This document shows, piece by piece, positions 1 to 9,178 of a DNA stretch of 64,000 bases. Source of the DNA: Lewinellaceae bacterium SD302 (GTDB taxonomy: Bacteria > Bacteroidota > Bacteroidia > Chitinophagales > Saprospiraceae); NCBI GenBank assembly GCA_002591745.1, contig PDLQ01000016.1, positions 1 to 64,000 of the forward strand. The letters run 5' to 3'. The translations under genes and the position numbers were made by a program. Positions within the stretch are counted from its first letter, which is position 1, and each line of letters begins with the position of its first letter. Below the pieces are notes generated by a model that was given only the letters and a program-made list of their open reading frames with translations, did no database searches and was not told the DNA's origin.

Positions 1-863
1 ATGAAGACTTCGACTGCTGCTTCCAGGTCGGCTACGATGATGGTGTAGTTGGTGGTGAGCATTACGGTGTTTCCGAAATCGTCACTTCCTTCGTACTCTA
101 CGGTAATGGGGTAGGTGCCGGGTACGGTGGGGGCGGGTACGATAGCGCGGAAACGCAGGTCGGCACCCGGACCAGCGTTGGCCGGGCTGTTGGTGATACC
201 GTAACGACTGTCATCCCACTCATGATTGCTAAAAGGAGCGTCGCCAATATTTTGTAACCGATATTCCCGGTAGAGCGGGGTGCCGGGTGCCACGGTGATG
301 GTGTTGGGGGTCGTGTTGGGAGCCACCGGACAGGAAGCCAGATCAGTAGTATCCACACAAAAGCCTTCCGCTTCGAGGATGAAAACTTCCACTTGTGCTT
401 CCGGCCCTGCTACTTTGAAGTCATAATTATCCGTAACGGTCAGAGAATTACCAGCCAGGTTCTCAATCGTCGCGCTCACGGTAGGAGTAACCATACGCGC
501 CGTGGTTTCGGCAGGAAAAACGCGGTTGGTGACATAAGTGCCGCCAGGGGGTATGGTGATGGCCGAAACTGGCAGGATAGTCCCCCGATCACTGTCATCG
601 ATGAGCACCGAATTGACCGTTCCGGCCGAATTATTCGCGATGCGATAGGTAATAATTATTTGCCCATCCTGGCCGGGGATATAGACGAGATTGTCATTAC
701 CATCAGGTACGTTGATGCAATCCGTATCGGGGTCATTGACGGGAAAAGTACACTGGTCATCCGCCAGCCCGATAGAGGCGCTGACCGTGACGTTCTGAGC
801 GGTCAGCGGGCCGACGGATAAAACCAGTGCGATAAAAGCAACGAATAGGTAGAATTTGGACAT
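1..863 (-). CDS. secreted repeat (DUF11/CARDB-like) protein, N-terminal part
   Basis: The reading frame starts at 863 and stays open to the left edge of the window, so only the first 287 codons are visible. The N-terminus MSKFYLFVAFIALVLSVG followed by PLTAQ is a clear signal peptide with a signal-peptidase I site after TAQ. The rest is rich in Thr, Asp, Pro and Gly with alternating beta-strand patterns. It contains phrases typical of DUF11/CARDB-type surface repeats: 'VPGQ.G.I.I.YRI.NNS' near residue 55, a second module near 150 with paired Cys, and a 'TYPITVEYEG.DDFGN' strand near 250. In this phylum such proteins normally end in a T9SS sorting domain, which would lie outside the window. 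Function is unknown; adhesin or surface-layer role is inference. Confidence 0.75.
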   Translation of the reverse strand, partial: MSKFYLFVAFIALVLSVGPLTAQNVTVSASIGLADDQCTFPVNDPDTDCINVPDGNDNLVYIPGQDGQIIITYRIANNSAGTVNSVLIDDSDRGTILPVSAITIPPGGTYVTNRVFPAETTARMVTPTVSATIENLAGNSLTVTDNYDFKVAGPEAQVEVFILEAEGFCVDTTDLASCPVAPNTTPNTITVAPGTPLYREYRLQNIGDAPFSNHEWDDSRYGITNSPANAGPGADLRFRAIVPAPTVPGTYPITVEYEGSDDFGNTVMLTTNYTIIVADLEAAVEVF

Positions 864-989
864 AGGCGAGTTTCTTATGGTCCAAAGTTCTTGCCTCGTT
901 AGTGGGCTCGCCTCACCCAATCGGGTGGGTTAGGTGGAATCAGTTCATGATAACCACATTGTGGCCTCACGCAAAGTGCGTAATTGGCA

Positions 990-1166
990 AGGTTTCATGC
1001 GGACGACGCAGAAGAGCTGAGGTATATCTTTGGCTATCGTCGTTCCCGCCGAGGGGCGGGTATTTTGAATACTGCGCTGAGAAATTGAAACGCAGCGCCC
1101 TTCGGCGCGTCAGGAATAATCATTAAACTGACCTTTGCTCATCGGCACTCTCTGCGTGAAACCTCG
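990..1166. repeat. dispersed hairpin repeat with terminal inverted repeats, copy 1
   Basis: The 317-nt gap between the genes ending at 864 and 1181 holds this element. Its ends are inverted copies (AGGTTTCATGCG at the left, GCGTGAAACCT at the right). Inside lie two GC hairpins, CCCGCCGAGGGGCGGG and GCGCCCTTCGGCGCG, separated by a GCGCTGAG word. The same order recurs at 3722-3929 and, inverted, at 62636-62846. A 74-codon ORF at 902-1126 crosses it but shows no protein-like character. Confidence 0.7.
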
Positions 1167-1180
1167 TATGGTATGCTCGC

Positions 1181-3652
1181 CTAAAAAATCACCCGTACAT
1201 CCGTCCCCTTTTCAACGCTCACTTCCAGTCGCCCTTGTAGCTGCTTGGTTAAGGTCTGGATGAGCAAAGTACCGAAGGAATCCGTGGCATCCGTCAGCAA
1301 TTGGCCGGAGCCTGGCCCGTCGTCGGCCACCCGTAGCGTGGTCAGTTTGTGCTCCCTTTTCAGGCTTACCCAAAGTTGACCACTCGAGCGGTTTTGGTAA
1401 GCATATTTGATGGAGTTCGTGACCAATTCGTTGGCAATAAGGCCCAGGGGAATTAGTCGGTCGATATCGATGGACACTTCGTCAAAATCCGTGATGAGTT
1501 CAATTTTTGTTTCCGGCCCGGCGTAGGAAGCCAGTAGTTCCCCGGTGAGTCTTTCCAGGTAATCCTTGGCGGGGATAGTGGGCGTCACGCTGTCCTGCAA
1601 ATAAAGCCCCTGGTGGATAATGGCCATGGAACGCACCCGACTGCGGCCCATTTGCAGGGCATTCAGGGCAGTAGGGTCTTCCACGTAATTACTCTGCAGA
1701 GAAAGGAGAGAGCTGATGATCTGCAGGTTGTTTTTTACACGGTGGTGAATTTCCTTGAGCAGGGTATCTTTTTCGGCTAACGAAGTAGCAATGATCTCGT
1801 TCTGAACGGAAATTCGACGGCGTTGGCGGCTAACGAACCAGAGTAAGGTACCCGTAACGGCCAGCCCGGCCAATGTTAGTCCGATGATCCAGCGCTGGCG
1901 GCGCAGACTGGCGGAACTGAGCTTTTCTTCCAGTTCCAGGCGGCTTATTTCTTCTTCTTTTTCTTTCAGATTGAAACGGGTCTCCATTTCGCTCATGGCT
2001 TCGTTACGTTTGCGGACCGTCAGGCTGTCATTGTAGTCCAGGTAGATCGCCAGGTAGTGGTTGATCGAGTCATTATTGGAAATTTTCACCAGGGAAGTCA
2101 GCATTTGGCCATACACCTGAACCTGACTTTCCAGGTGGCCGATCTGATCCACCAGTTTACGGGCTCTCCACAGATGCGGCAAAGCCCGTTCGGGCTGCCC
2201 CAGTTCTTCGTAAGCATTGGCTATCGCATGTTCGGAGGCCAGTTGCTGATTGGGGTTACCTACCTCGGAAAAAATCACATTCGCTTCTCTCGCCAGTTCG
2301 AGTGCTTTCTCCGGTTGGCTATTCGATGAATAGTACTGTGCGAAGTTGGTCAGGCTAAGCGCCAGCCTAGGTCGGAAAGTAACTCCTTGCGCCCGGGCGA
2401 TTTCAATGCTCTTCTCGTAATAGTAGATTGTGCTGTCGTGTTGTCCTAAATCTCCAAAACAAGCTGCCAGGTTAACTATCGGGTTAAATTTGCGGCCATG
2501 ATCTTCGAGCAATTTTTCCGAACGGCGAAAATATTCGATCGCTCCTTCCGGATCTTTCATCCTTCGTTTGGCAATCGCCATGGTATTCAGCCCGTCACCT
2601 TGTATGGACTTGTCACTAGTTTTGCGAGCGGCTTCGTAACTGGCTTGGCCGTGTTCAAATACTTTGTCGTAATTCCCGGTAGGAGAATAGTAATGGGCCA
2701 GGTTGCTGTGAACTGCACTGATTTGTGAGTAGTTTTCTGACCCCCGCAAATATTCCAACGCGGTATGGCTATCCGCCCGGGCCGCCGCGTAATTCCCCCG
2801 GCGCATCTGCATCCGCGCCAGTTCAAAGTGATAGACTCCGAGTGGCTCATCTTTTCCGTATTGTTCGGCAATTTTATGCAGGGTGTCCAGGGTGCGTACA
2901 ATTAAGGCGGTATCCGGTCCGCGCCGGATGCTGTGTAAACGATCCCTCACTTCGGTCATTTCCGGGTATGGATCAGCTTCGGCTTCAGCTTCGGTCTGAG
3001 CCAGCAGCCCGCTGCAGAAAAGCATGGCCAACAGTACCATCAATTTGCGGACCAGGCGCAAGCAGGCCAGTCGACTATTGGCACCCAGTTTAGCGAAAAG
3101 ACTTTTCTGGTAGGTCTTCACCGTGTTGATGCTAACGTCAAGCTCATCACTCACCTGCTGGTAGGTTAGTCCCTTGTCCAGGTGGCATAGCACCTCGTAT
3201 TCCCTGGGTGTCAGGTCATTGGCCAGTTTGCCGTTCAGTTTATTCAAGCCGGGTAGGTCGCCCTCTTTTTCACTGGCGTGTTTGTGCAGGGCCAACTCTA
3301 TGGCGGATAACAGATCACGCTCGTTGAAGGGTTTGACGATGTAACCGTAAGGCAGGGTTTGTCCGGCAGCACTCAGGGTGTTGCGGTCGGAATAAGCCGT
3401 CAGGAAAACGAAAGGGATTTTATGACGGTCTCGGATGTGGTGAGCCAGGTCGATGCCATTTTTAGTGCCTTTTACATTGATGTCGAGCAAAGCCAGGTCT
3501 GGGCGGCGATTAACGAGTAAATCCAGGGCCTCGTCACCATTGGGTGTACTACCGGCAATGCGGTAGCCGAGGCGACGTAGGGTCAGTTCAATTTCGGTGG
3601 CAACGAGGGCTTCGTCTTCTACGATCAGGATGCTGGGGGCGGCTGTTTGCAT
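1181..3652 (-). CDS. response regulator (REC-LuxR HTH) fused to TPR sensor histidine kinase
   Basis: A single 823-residue frame holds two normally separate signalling proteins. Residues 5-120 are a REC domain (acidic pair E12/D13, phosphoacceptor D57, T85, K107). Residues 146-204 are a LuxR/GerE helix-turn-helix. Residues 205-219 ([16 protein letters not shown]) look exactly like the signal peptide of a Bacteroidota histidine kinase. About 220-545 is a TPR array, 546-585 a coiled coil, 588-607 a transmembrane helix followed by RQRRR, and 632-823 a HisKA_2/HATPase kinase ([11 protein letters not shown] with H636/H637, N-box around N741, G-box DDGPGSG at 778). Topology is consistent: REC-HTH inside, TPR outside, kinase inside. 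The kinase alone could also start at an in-frame ATG at 3040 (M205). No stop separates the halves, so this is either a real hybrid or a lost stop codon. Confidence 0.9.
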   Translation of the reverse strand: MQTAAPSILIVEDEALVATEIELTLRRLGYRIAGSTPNGDEALDLLVNRRPDLALLDINVKGTKNGIDLAHHIRDRHKIPFVFLTAYSDRNTLSAAGQTLPYGYIVKPFNERDLLSAIELALHKHASEKEGDLPGLNKLNGKLANDLTPREYEVLCHLDKGLTYQQVSDELDVSINTVKTYQKSLFAKLGANSRLACLRLVRKLMVLLAMLFCSGLLAQTEAEAEADPYPEMTEVRDRLHSIRRGPDTALIVRTLDTLHKIAEQYGKDEPLGVYHFELARMQMRRGNYAAARADSHTALEYLRGSENYSQISAVHSNLAHYYSPTGNYDKVFEHGQASYEAARKTSDKSIQGDGLNTMAIAKRRMKDPEGAIEYFRRSEKLLEDHGRKFNPIVNLAACFGDLGQHDSTIYYYEKSIEIARAQGVTFRPRLALSLTNFAQYYSSNSQPEKALELAREANVIFSEVGNPNQQLASEHAIANAYEELGQPERALPHLWRARKLVDQIGHLESQVQVYGQMLTSLVKISNNDSINHYLAIYLDYNDSLTVRKRNEAMSEMETRFNLKEKEEEISRLELEEKLSSASLRRQRWIIGLTLAGLAVTGTLLWFVSRQRRRISVQNEIIATSLAEKDTLLKEIHHRVKNNLQIISSLLSLQSNYVEDPTALNALQMGRSRVRSMAIIHQGLYLQDSVTPTIPAKDYLERLTGELLASYAGPETKIELITDFDEVSIDIDRLIPLGLIANELVTNSIKYAYQNRSSGQLWVSLKREHKLTTLRVADDGPGSGQLLTDATDSFGTLLIQTLTKQLQGRLEVSVEKGTDVRVIF

Positions 3653-3721
3653 ACCAACAAGATCGTGGTTTTTTGGAAAGCGGTACTCACCCTTTCGGGT
3701 GAGGTGGTTTTAGCCGCCATT

Positions 3722-3929
3722 TTAGCGAGGGGCTCACGCGAAAAACACGGAAGTGGCATACGATTGTTTTAAATGCTGCCTGTTCCGCCGACGAGCGGTT
3801 TTTTGGGTTATCTGTTCAGGGGAATCAAAAAATTATATGCCTCTTTAATTGCAGCGCACGTCGGCGCGTGGGAAGAAACATGATGCTTCGTCCGCCCCTT
3901 CTGCGCCATCAGCGTGAAATCCTCGTTAG
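3722..3929. repeat. dispersed hairpin repeat with terminal inverted repeats, copy 2
   Basis: This element fills most of the 341-nt gap between 3653 and 3993. Left end TTAGCGAGGGGCTCACGCGA and right end CAGCGTGAAATCCTCGTTAG are imperfect inverted repeats. Inside are GTTCCGCCGACGAGCGG and GCAGCGCACGTCGGCGCGT, corresponding in order to the two hairpins of the copies at 990-1166 and 62636-62846. It overlaps the longest possible 5' extension of the kinase-like gene to its right, which argues against that upstream start. Confidence 0.65.
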
Positions 3930-3993
3930 ATTTGCCTTAATACAAACACATCCATATCACTATCTTCCGCCCCACTACCAATTGACCAGCCAA

Positions 3994-5019
3994 ATGACCG
4001 ATCACGAAAATATTATGACCGATACCGGAATGCAATATTTCTTCACGGAAGAAAGCTTCCTGGTTATCGAAATATACCTGGATAACCACGGCCTACTGAA
4101 GTCAGGCGAAAAGCTTGTAAAAGTCAATTCCGCTGGAGCAGGCAACATGAATCTCACCCTGCGCCTGGAAACAAATCGCGGCAGTTACATCCTCAAACAA
4201 TCCCGGCCCTACGTGGAAAAATATCCCCAGGTGGATGCGCCGATAGAGCGGGTATTGACCGAGGCTGCCTTTCTACAACGGATAGCTAAAGAAGAAATGC
4301 TTGCTAAACGCTCGCCAGACCTTTTAAATCTGGATGCCCAAAATTACGCCCTGTTCATGCAGGACCTGGGCCATGGCAGTGACCTTTCGATTGCCTACGC
4401 CAAAGACCTGCAATTACGGGAAGTTACCCTGGAAGGACTGATCGACTACCTGTCCGTCCTACATGCCCAGCCAGTAGCGGACTTCCCTGGGAACCTGCCG
4501 CTGCGAAGATTGAATCACGAACACATCTTCGTCTTCCCTTACCTGGACGCTGCCACTACCGGTCTCGATTTGGATACAATCATACCCGGCCTGGCCGCGA
4601 TTGCCAAAGACTTTAGAGCCGATGAAAAACTACGCGCCACCACTGCAGACATCGGAGAACGTTACCTCGCCGCCGGTCCCTGTCTGCTGCACGGCGATTT
4701 CTACCCCGGCTCCTGGCTGGAGGTTGATCAGCAGACCTACGTGATCGACGCCGAATTCGCTCACCCTGGCCGACCGGAGTATGACTTGGGTGTAATGATC
4801 GCTCACCTGCATTTTGCGGGAGTAGAGACCAGTCTGATCGACCGATTACGCGAACGCTACCAACGACCGCAGGATTTTGAACCGGAATTGGTAGAGCGGT
4901 TCGCGGGTCTGGAACTTATTCGCCGTCTCATCGGCCTAGCGCAGCTACCGTTGGATGCCGATCTCGAACAAAGAAGAGCATGGCTGGAATTGGGCCGTTC
5001 TTACGTATTGAATGCCTAA
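3994..5019 (+). CDS. aminoglycoside-phosphotransferase-fold kinase, MTR-kinase-like
   Basis: This is a 341-residue APH-fold small-molecule kinase. The catalytic loop HGDFYPGSW (H233, D235) and metal-binding VIDAEFAHPG (D252) followed by EYDLG are close to the corresponding HGDLHTGS and D.EFA..G...D.G of methylthioribose kinase (MtnK). The substrate could be methylthioribose or another sugar or alcohol; no mtnA partner is nearby. The frame is open from an ATG at 3868, but that leader lies in a dispersed repeat and has no family character. ATG at 3994 or 4015 is more likely. The stop lies next to the following ADP-ribosylglycohydrolase gene, so the two are probably one transcript, and a joint role on a ribosyl substrate is possible but unproven. 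Confidence 0.75.
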   Translation: MTDHENIMTDTGMQYFFTEESFLVIEIYLDNHGLLKSGEKLVKVNSAGAGNMNLTLRLETNRGSYILKQSRPYVEKYPQVDAPIERVLTEAAFLQRIAKEEMLAKRSPDLLNLDAQNYALFMQDLGHGSDLSIAYAKDLQLREVTLEGLIDYLSVLHAQPVADFPGNLPLRRLNHEHIFVFPYLDAATTGLDLDTIIPGLAAIAKDFRADEKLRATTADIGERYLAAGPCLLHGDFYPGSWLEVDQQTYVIDAEFAHPGRPEYDLGVMIAHLHFAGVETSLIDRLRERYQRPQDFEPELVERFAGLELIRRLIGLAQLPLDADLEQRRAWLELGRSYVLNA

Positions 5020-5029
5020 ATTCCCGGTC

Positions 5030-6352
5030 ATGAAAAACCTGCTCTGCTTTCTCGCGTTCATCCTGCTTTTCTCTTGCGAAGACAAGGTGGCCCGCAATCC
5101 TGGCCCCAAACCGGTATCCGCTAAATTAGCTGCCAATGACTATTGGCATTACCAGGATACCTCGCTGACCGAAACGGTACTCTACGATAAAGTCTTCGGT
5201 ATGCTCGTCGGCTCCGCCATCGGGGACGCCCTTGGTGCCCCTACCGAAATGTGGTTGCGTGGGCAGATCGAAGAGGAATATGGCTTTGTGGACAGTTTCG
5301 ACATCGTCCTGCGCGAACCCAGTGCCGAAGGCCCCTGGGGCCGTAACCTGCCCGCCGGGGCCGGAACCGACGACACCCGCTGGAAAGAGTTGGCCATCGA
5401 CTACCTCCTCACCCAACCTAATCACGTACTAAGTACCAATGATTTCGCAGAATTTGTCAATGAGCAATACGCTATTCAGCTAGACGACCTGAAAAATACC
5501 GAAGGCCTGGAGCCAGAACCTTACACCGCTGCCATTCGCCGCTTCGAATGGTTGCAGGAATGGGCTCGCGTCACCCGCGCCTATGAAAGCGGTGACATAG
5601 ACCTTTACCGCGACGCTCTCAATCGCTTCTACGGCGGCGAAATGGCCTGTGCCGGCTTGCTCTACGCCTCGGCCATCGGAGCCTACTTTCCGGGCAAACC
5701 GGAGGAAGCTTACACGGCCATGCATGACCTGGCTATTTTCGATCTCGGCTATGCCCGGGACATTAGTGCACTGGGTGCCGCTCTTACTGCTCTGGCCTTC
5801 CGCGATTCACTGACTAATGATAGCATCAGACACCATATGATTACCATCGATCCTGAAGGTTATTTCGATGCCCGTTTACTCAGCCGGCTAGCCTACCAGC
5901 AGTTTCAGCGGGCCGAACGCATCGTGCGCCTTACTGATCAAATCGACACGACGCTGGTGGCCCGACTGGCTGCTCAGGAGTTGCCCCCGGATTTTCGGGG
6001 AGACACCATCGAATACGTACGCCTGCAGGAAGCCTATCGCCTGCTGGACGAAAACGCTCAGGATATTCCCTTTCACGCCGGGGAGATTTTTCTCGTTTCC
6101 CTTACCGGCATGCTGTATCATCGGCTGGACTTTAGTGGAGCCATTGAATTTATTGTCAACTATGGCCGCGATAACGACACCTCAGCAGCACTTGTGGGAG
6201 CAATTTTAGGGGCTTATCATGGCGCGGCGGCCTTGCCTGCGGAGCAGCGGGAACTAGTCGTAGAAGTTAACCGTGAAGTGCTGAACATCGACCTGGAAGA
6301 ACTGGCCCGAGAGTTGACGGAGCAAATTTTGGCGCGGCGACCCTCCTCCTAG
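5030..6352 (+). CDS. ADP-ribosylglycohydrolase family lipoprotein
   Basis: The 440-residue product starts MKNLLCFLAFILLFSCEDK, a lipoprotein signal with lipobox FSC. An ATG six codons upstream (5012) overlaps the kinase gene by 8 nt and would also work. The mature part shows the DraG/ADP-ribosylglycohydrolase metal-site signatures in order: VGSAIGDALGAPTE, then GAGTDDTRW, and near the C-terminus GRDNDTSAALVGAILG (usually GGD.DT.AA). Family members remove ADP-ribose from proteins or small molecules. The lipid anchor puts this one outside the cytoplasm, which is unusual for intracellular ADP-ribosylation turnover and suggests scavenging or detoxification. Coupled to the upstream kinase. Confidence 0.85.
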   Translation: MKNLLCFLAFILLFSCEDKVARNPGPKPVSAKLAANDYWHYQDTSLTETVLYDKVFGMLVGSAIGDALGAPTEMWLRGQIEEEYGFVDSFDIVLREPSAEGPWGRNLPAGAGTDDTRWKELAIDYLLTQPNHVLSTNDFAEFVNEQYAIQLDDLKNTEGLEPEPYTAAIRRFEWLQEWARVTRAYESGDIDLYRDALNRFYGGEMACAGLLYASAIGAYFPGKPEEAYTAMHDLAIFDLGYARDISALGAALTALAFRDSLTNDSIRHHMITIDPEGYFDARLLSRLAYQQFQRAERIVRLTDQIDTTLVARLAAQELPPDFRGDTIEYVRLQEAYRLLDENAQDIPFHAGEIFLVSLTGMLYHRLDFSGAIEFIVNYGRDNDTSAALVGAILGAYHGAAALPAEQRELVVEVNREVLNIDLEELARELTEQILARRPSS

Positions 6353-6553
6353 TCAGTACTGTAGAGGAATTTTAACGAATCTATCTGGCCTGACGTAGTT
6401 GGGCGTGGCGGTGCTGAAGAGAAAACAATGATAAATGTTGATCAGCATAAATACTTAGACAAAAACAGTCTTCAGCCCGCCTCCTGCGTCGAGCGTACTG
6501 ACGAGGAGAAGAGGTTCCGTGAACGAAGCCGCTCCTTCCGCGTTAATCCTTCC

Positions 6554-8128
6554 ATGACGAAAAATGTCTCTCCTTCTGACAACTCCGCCGTACGACAACG
6601 GGTGAAAAATCTCCTCACCGCCCTGACCGATGGCCTCTACGAGCGCGAAGAGGCCGTTCGCCTGGCTTTTCTCACTGCCGCAGCCGGGGAAAGCATCTTT
6701 TTACTTGGTCCTCCCGGGGTGGGCAAGAGCCTTATTGCCCGCCGCCTGAAGCATGCCTTCGCTGACGGAACTTCCTTTGAGTACCTGATGAGCAAATTCA
6801 CCACACCGGACGAGATATTCGGCCCGATCTCCATCAAAAAACTCAAGGAGAATGACCAGTACGAGCGGCTAACCGAAAAGTACCTGCCCGGTGCCAATAT
6901 TGTTTTTCTAGACGAAATATGGAAAGCCGGCCCTGCCATTCAGAATGCCCTGTTAACCATTCTCAATGAACGAATCTACCGCAACGGAGATCAGGATTTA
7001 CAAGTCAACATACGGGGCATTATCACGGCAAGTAACGAACTGCCACCCCGTAACCAGAGCCTGGAACCCATTTGGGACCGCTTTTTGCTGCGTCTTGAAG
7101 TAGGGAAGATCAAGCGCTTCGATAATTTTATCGGCATGATCACCAGTACGGAAGATGTCTACGCCGATGAGATCGAGGCTGGGCTGAAATTGCGGGAAGC
7201 AGAATTGGACGATTGGTCCGCCGCCATTGACGCCGTTGAAGTGCCCGCCGAAGTATTGAACGTCATCCAGTTGATCAACATCGGCATTTCAAATTACAAC
7301 GCCCAGCCTAACCACGCTGACCGCCAGATCAAAATTTACGACCGCCGCTGGAAAAAGATCATCCGACTCCTCCGGGCTTCTGCTTTCCTGAACGGCCGTG
7401 ATAAAGTAGATCTCATGGACTGCTTTTTGGCCCAGCACTGTCTGTGGAATACCCCCGAGCACCGGGAAGTGGTCCGTGAAATCATCATTGACTCGGTCCG
7501 CCGCCACGGCTACTCTCTGGCCGTAAACCTCAACGGGCTGAAGAGAGAAATCAGTGATTTCGAAAAAGAAGTAACCGCCGAAACTCAAGTGCCTCACGTT
7601 ACCCAGATCGATCAACTCAAGCCCGTTCAGGAATCCTACTACGAACTCGAGCGCGCTGGCGCGGAATTCAAAGGCCGCTATTTGAGCATTGAGCAATTCC
7701 GCCAACTGGACCTCGAAGAGTTCAAAGGAGCCAACTACTACGACGACGAACTACGCCTCATCAATAAGATCCTCACCCGTAAAGGCAGCAAAGAAAACAC
7801 TGTCGAGCTTAGCTACAACGGCCGCGAACTGATCCTGCCACTCCTTACTCAAAAAGCCGAACACCGTCAACTTATTCGCAAGGAGCCACACCCCGTCCTT
7901 ACGGCCCACTGGGACGAGCGGATGGATCGTCTCAATCACTACCTCGCCGAGCAGGAGAAAAAACTGAAAGAAAATAGTCCCGCAGAATTAGAAGGGTTGG
8001 CCGAAAACCTCTTTGTTGATCAAAGTCTCAGCGAGATCGTCACGAGTAACCTGGAAGCAGTACGACGCAGTTTACAAGAACTCAAGCTACGATTAGAGAA
8101 AGTACATTTTGCTTACGCAGGGGTCTGA
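6554..8128 (+). CDS. ravA: RavA-type MoxR AAA+ ATPase
   Basis: The 524-residue product follows E. coli RavA closely: LYEREEAVRLAFLTAAAGES, then Walker A GPPGVGKS (residues 52-59), FEYLMSKFTTPDE.FGP, Walker B IVFLDEIWKAGPAI, sensor 1 ASNELPP, and the sensor-2 region DRRWKKIIRLLRASAF. The frame is open from 6428, but the first 42 codons (RERSRSFRVNPS) are outside the family, so ATG 6554 is preferred. The C-terminal 200 residues include a coiled coil and are less conserved, as expected for the LARA-like insertion. MoxR ATPases usually sit beside a VWA-domain partner (ViaA). None is adjacent here; the next gene is an unknown acidic protein. Role inferred: chaperone-like remodelling with a partner encoded elsewhere. 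Confidence 0.85.
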   Translation: MTKNVSPSDNSAVRQRVKNLLTALTDGLYEREEAVRLAFLTAAAGESIFLLGPPGVGKSLIARRLKHAFADGTSFEYLMSKFTTPDEIFGPISIKKLKENDQYERLTEKYLPGANIVFLDEIWKAGPAIQNALLTILNERIYRNGDQDLQVNIRGIITASNELPPRNQSLEPIWDRFLLRLEVGKIKRFDNFIGMITSTEDVYADEIEAGLKLREAELDDWSAAIDAVEVPAEVLNVIQLINIGISNYNAQPNHADRQIKIYDRRWKKIIRLLRASAFLNGRDKVDLMDCFLAQHCLWNTPEHREVVREIIIDSVRRHGYSLAVNLNGLKREISDFEKEVTAETQVPHVTQIDQLKPVQESYYELERAGAEFKGRYLSIEQFRQLDLEEFKGANYYDDELRLINKILTRKGSKENTVELSYNGRELILPLLTQKAEHRQLIRKEPHPVLTAHWDERMDRLNHYLAEQEKKLKENSPAELEGLAENLFVDQSLSEIVTSNLEAVRRSLQELKLRLEKVHFAYAGV

Positions 8129-8347
8129 AGAGGATGAAAATTAGAGGATAGGCGATTAGACGAAGGGCTTTTTGAAGCTCGGGATTTTCATTGACATTGC
8201 TACTTTGAAGTAACGAGTTTTTATATGTTACAGGTTTTGAATTAAGTTTGCTGGCACTTGTCACCTGACAAGCTTAATTCGACGTACCTTCAAACGGTAC
8301 TTTGAAATTCAAGGAATTCGCTTAATTTAGCCCAAAAGCAAGTAAAA
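8129..8347. other. intergenic region with CATTGCTACTTTG motif and CTTTGAA palindrome
   Basis: No gene is seen. CATTGCTACTTTG at 8195-8207 is an exact copy of the 13-mer repeated across the window. At 8301-8315 a TACTTTGAAATTCAAGG word nearly matches the perfect CTTTGAAATTCAAAG palindrome at 34672-34686. It sits about 35 nt before the start of the downstream gene, so it may be part of that gene's promoter or operator. Confidence 0.4.
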
Positions 8348-9079
8348 ATGTCCGCCTACTACCGTACCATCAATGGCCAACGCTATGATGCTGATCTTTT
8401 AGAAATGGCCGAAGGATTGATGGAAGGCCACGGAGACGGGCGCCTTTCAAAAGCCGACGTAGAAGCCCTTTGGGAAGCCGCCTTCGACGGTATGGGGATG
8501 ACAGCCGTAGAAATGGCTACCCTGAACTACATCCGTGAAAACGAAAACCCGACCCGGCCGGCCAAGGAATGGCTGGATGAGCAGGGCATCGGTAAAGGCG
8601 AAAAAAATACTTCCCTGGGTGATGCGGGCAAAACCTCCGCCGAAATGGACATCCAGGGTTTGCGCCTGATGCGGTTCTTTCCCGATGAGATCAAGGCACA
8701 GGAAGAACTCGGGGGGGGCGTTGCTTTCGTAGCGGCCTTCCAGTCTGCCTTGGCGATGATCTTTCAACCCGAACACGATAATGAGTCCCCTTATTCCGTT
8801 ATTAAATCCACGGAATTCGAAGAAGAAGGTAAGTTGGAGGAACACGACGAGATCACTGAAAAGTTATCGGATCTACTCGATTATGGTGTACTGTTCCTCG
8901 TCCCTATGGATACGCCACCCAATCCGGACGCCAACATGGATTACTACCCGCCGGAGAACGGTGAAAAAGTGGCCGATAACTGGATCTTCAATCTCACCCT
9001 CGATGAGCTTTCCGACCATCTGTACTGGATGGTGATTCCGCGAAACGGAGATAAGCCATACGTTTACGGGTTTAATTAA
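8348..9079 (+). CDS. uncharacterised acidic cytoplasmic protein
   Basis: A 243-residue product that I do not recognise. It has no signal peptide or membrane segment and is strongly acidic. Residues 23-40 (EGHGDGRLSKADVEALWE) resemble half of an EF-hand loop and recur in softer form as 'TAVEMATLNYI' a little later, suggesting a small helical repeat near the N-terminus. The C-terminal half contains 'YSVIKSTEFEEEG' and a long acidic helix, ending with aromatic-rich 'LYWMVIPRNGDKPYVYG'. Codon usage looks normal for the window. It follows the RavA-type gene by 219 nt, which includes a repeat motif, so it likely has its own promoter. No function can be proposed from sequence alone. Confidence 0.75.
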   Translation: MSAYYRTINGQRYDADLLEMAEGLMEGHGDGRLSKADVEALWEAAFDGMGMTAVEMATLNYIRENENPTRPAKEWLDEQGIGKGEKNTSLGDAGKTSAEMDIQGLRLMRFFPDEIKAQEELGGGVAFVAAFQSALAMIFQPEHDNESPYSVIKSTEFEEEGKLEEHDEITEKLSDLLDYGVLFLVPMDTPPNPDANMDYYPPENGEKVADNWIFNLTLDELSDHLYWMVIPRNGDKPYVYGFN

Positions 9080-9178
9080 TAATGAGTTTTTAAGTCTTAA
9101 AGTTATTGAGTTGCCGCGTTCGCGCAGATGCCGCTTCGGCAACCCAATAGCGCAGAACTTTCAACTCAATAGTTTTCC

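Noticed and set aside
902-1126. 74-codon ORF between the first two genes
   Set aside because: It crosses the dispersed hairpin repeat, and the same repeat elsewhere has no conserved frame.
3868-3993. Upstream start of the MTR-kinase-like gene at 3868
   Set aside because: The leader falls within a dispersed repeat and has no kinase-family character; ATG 3994 or 4015 is better.
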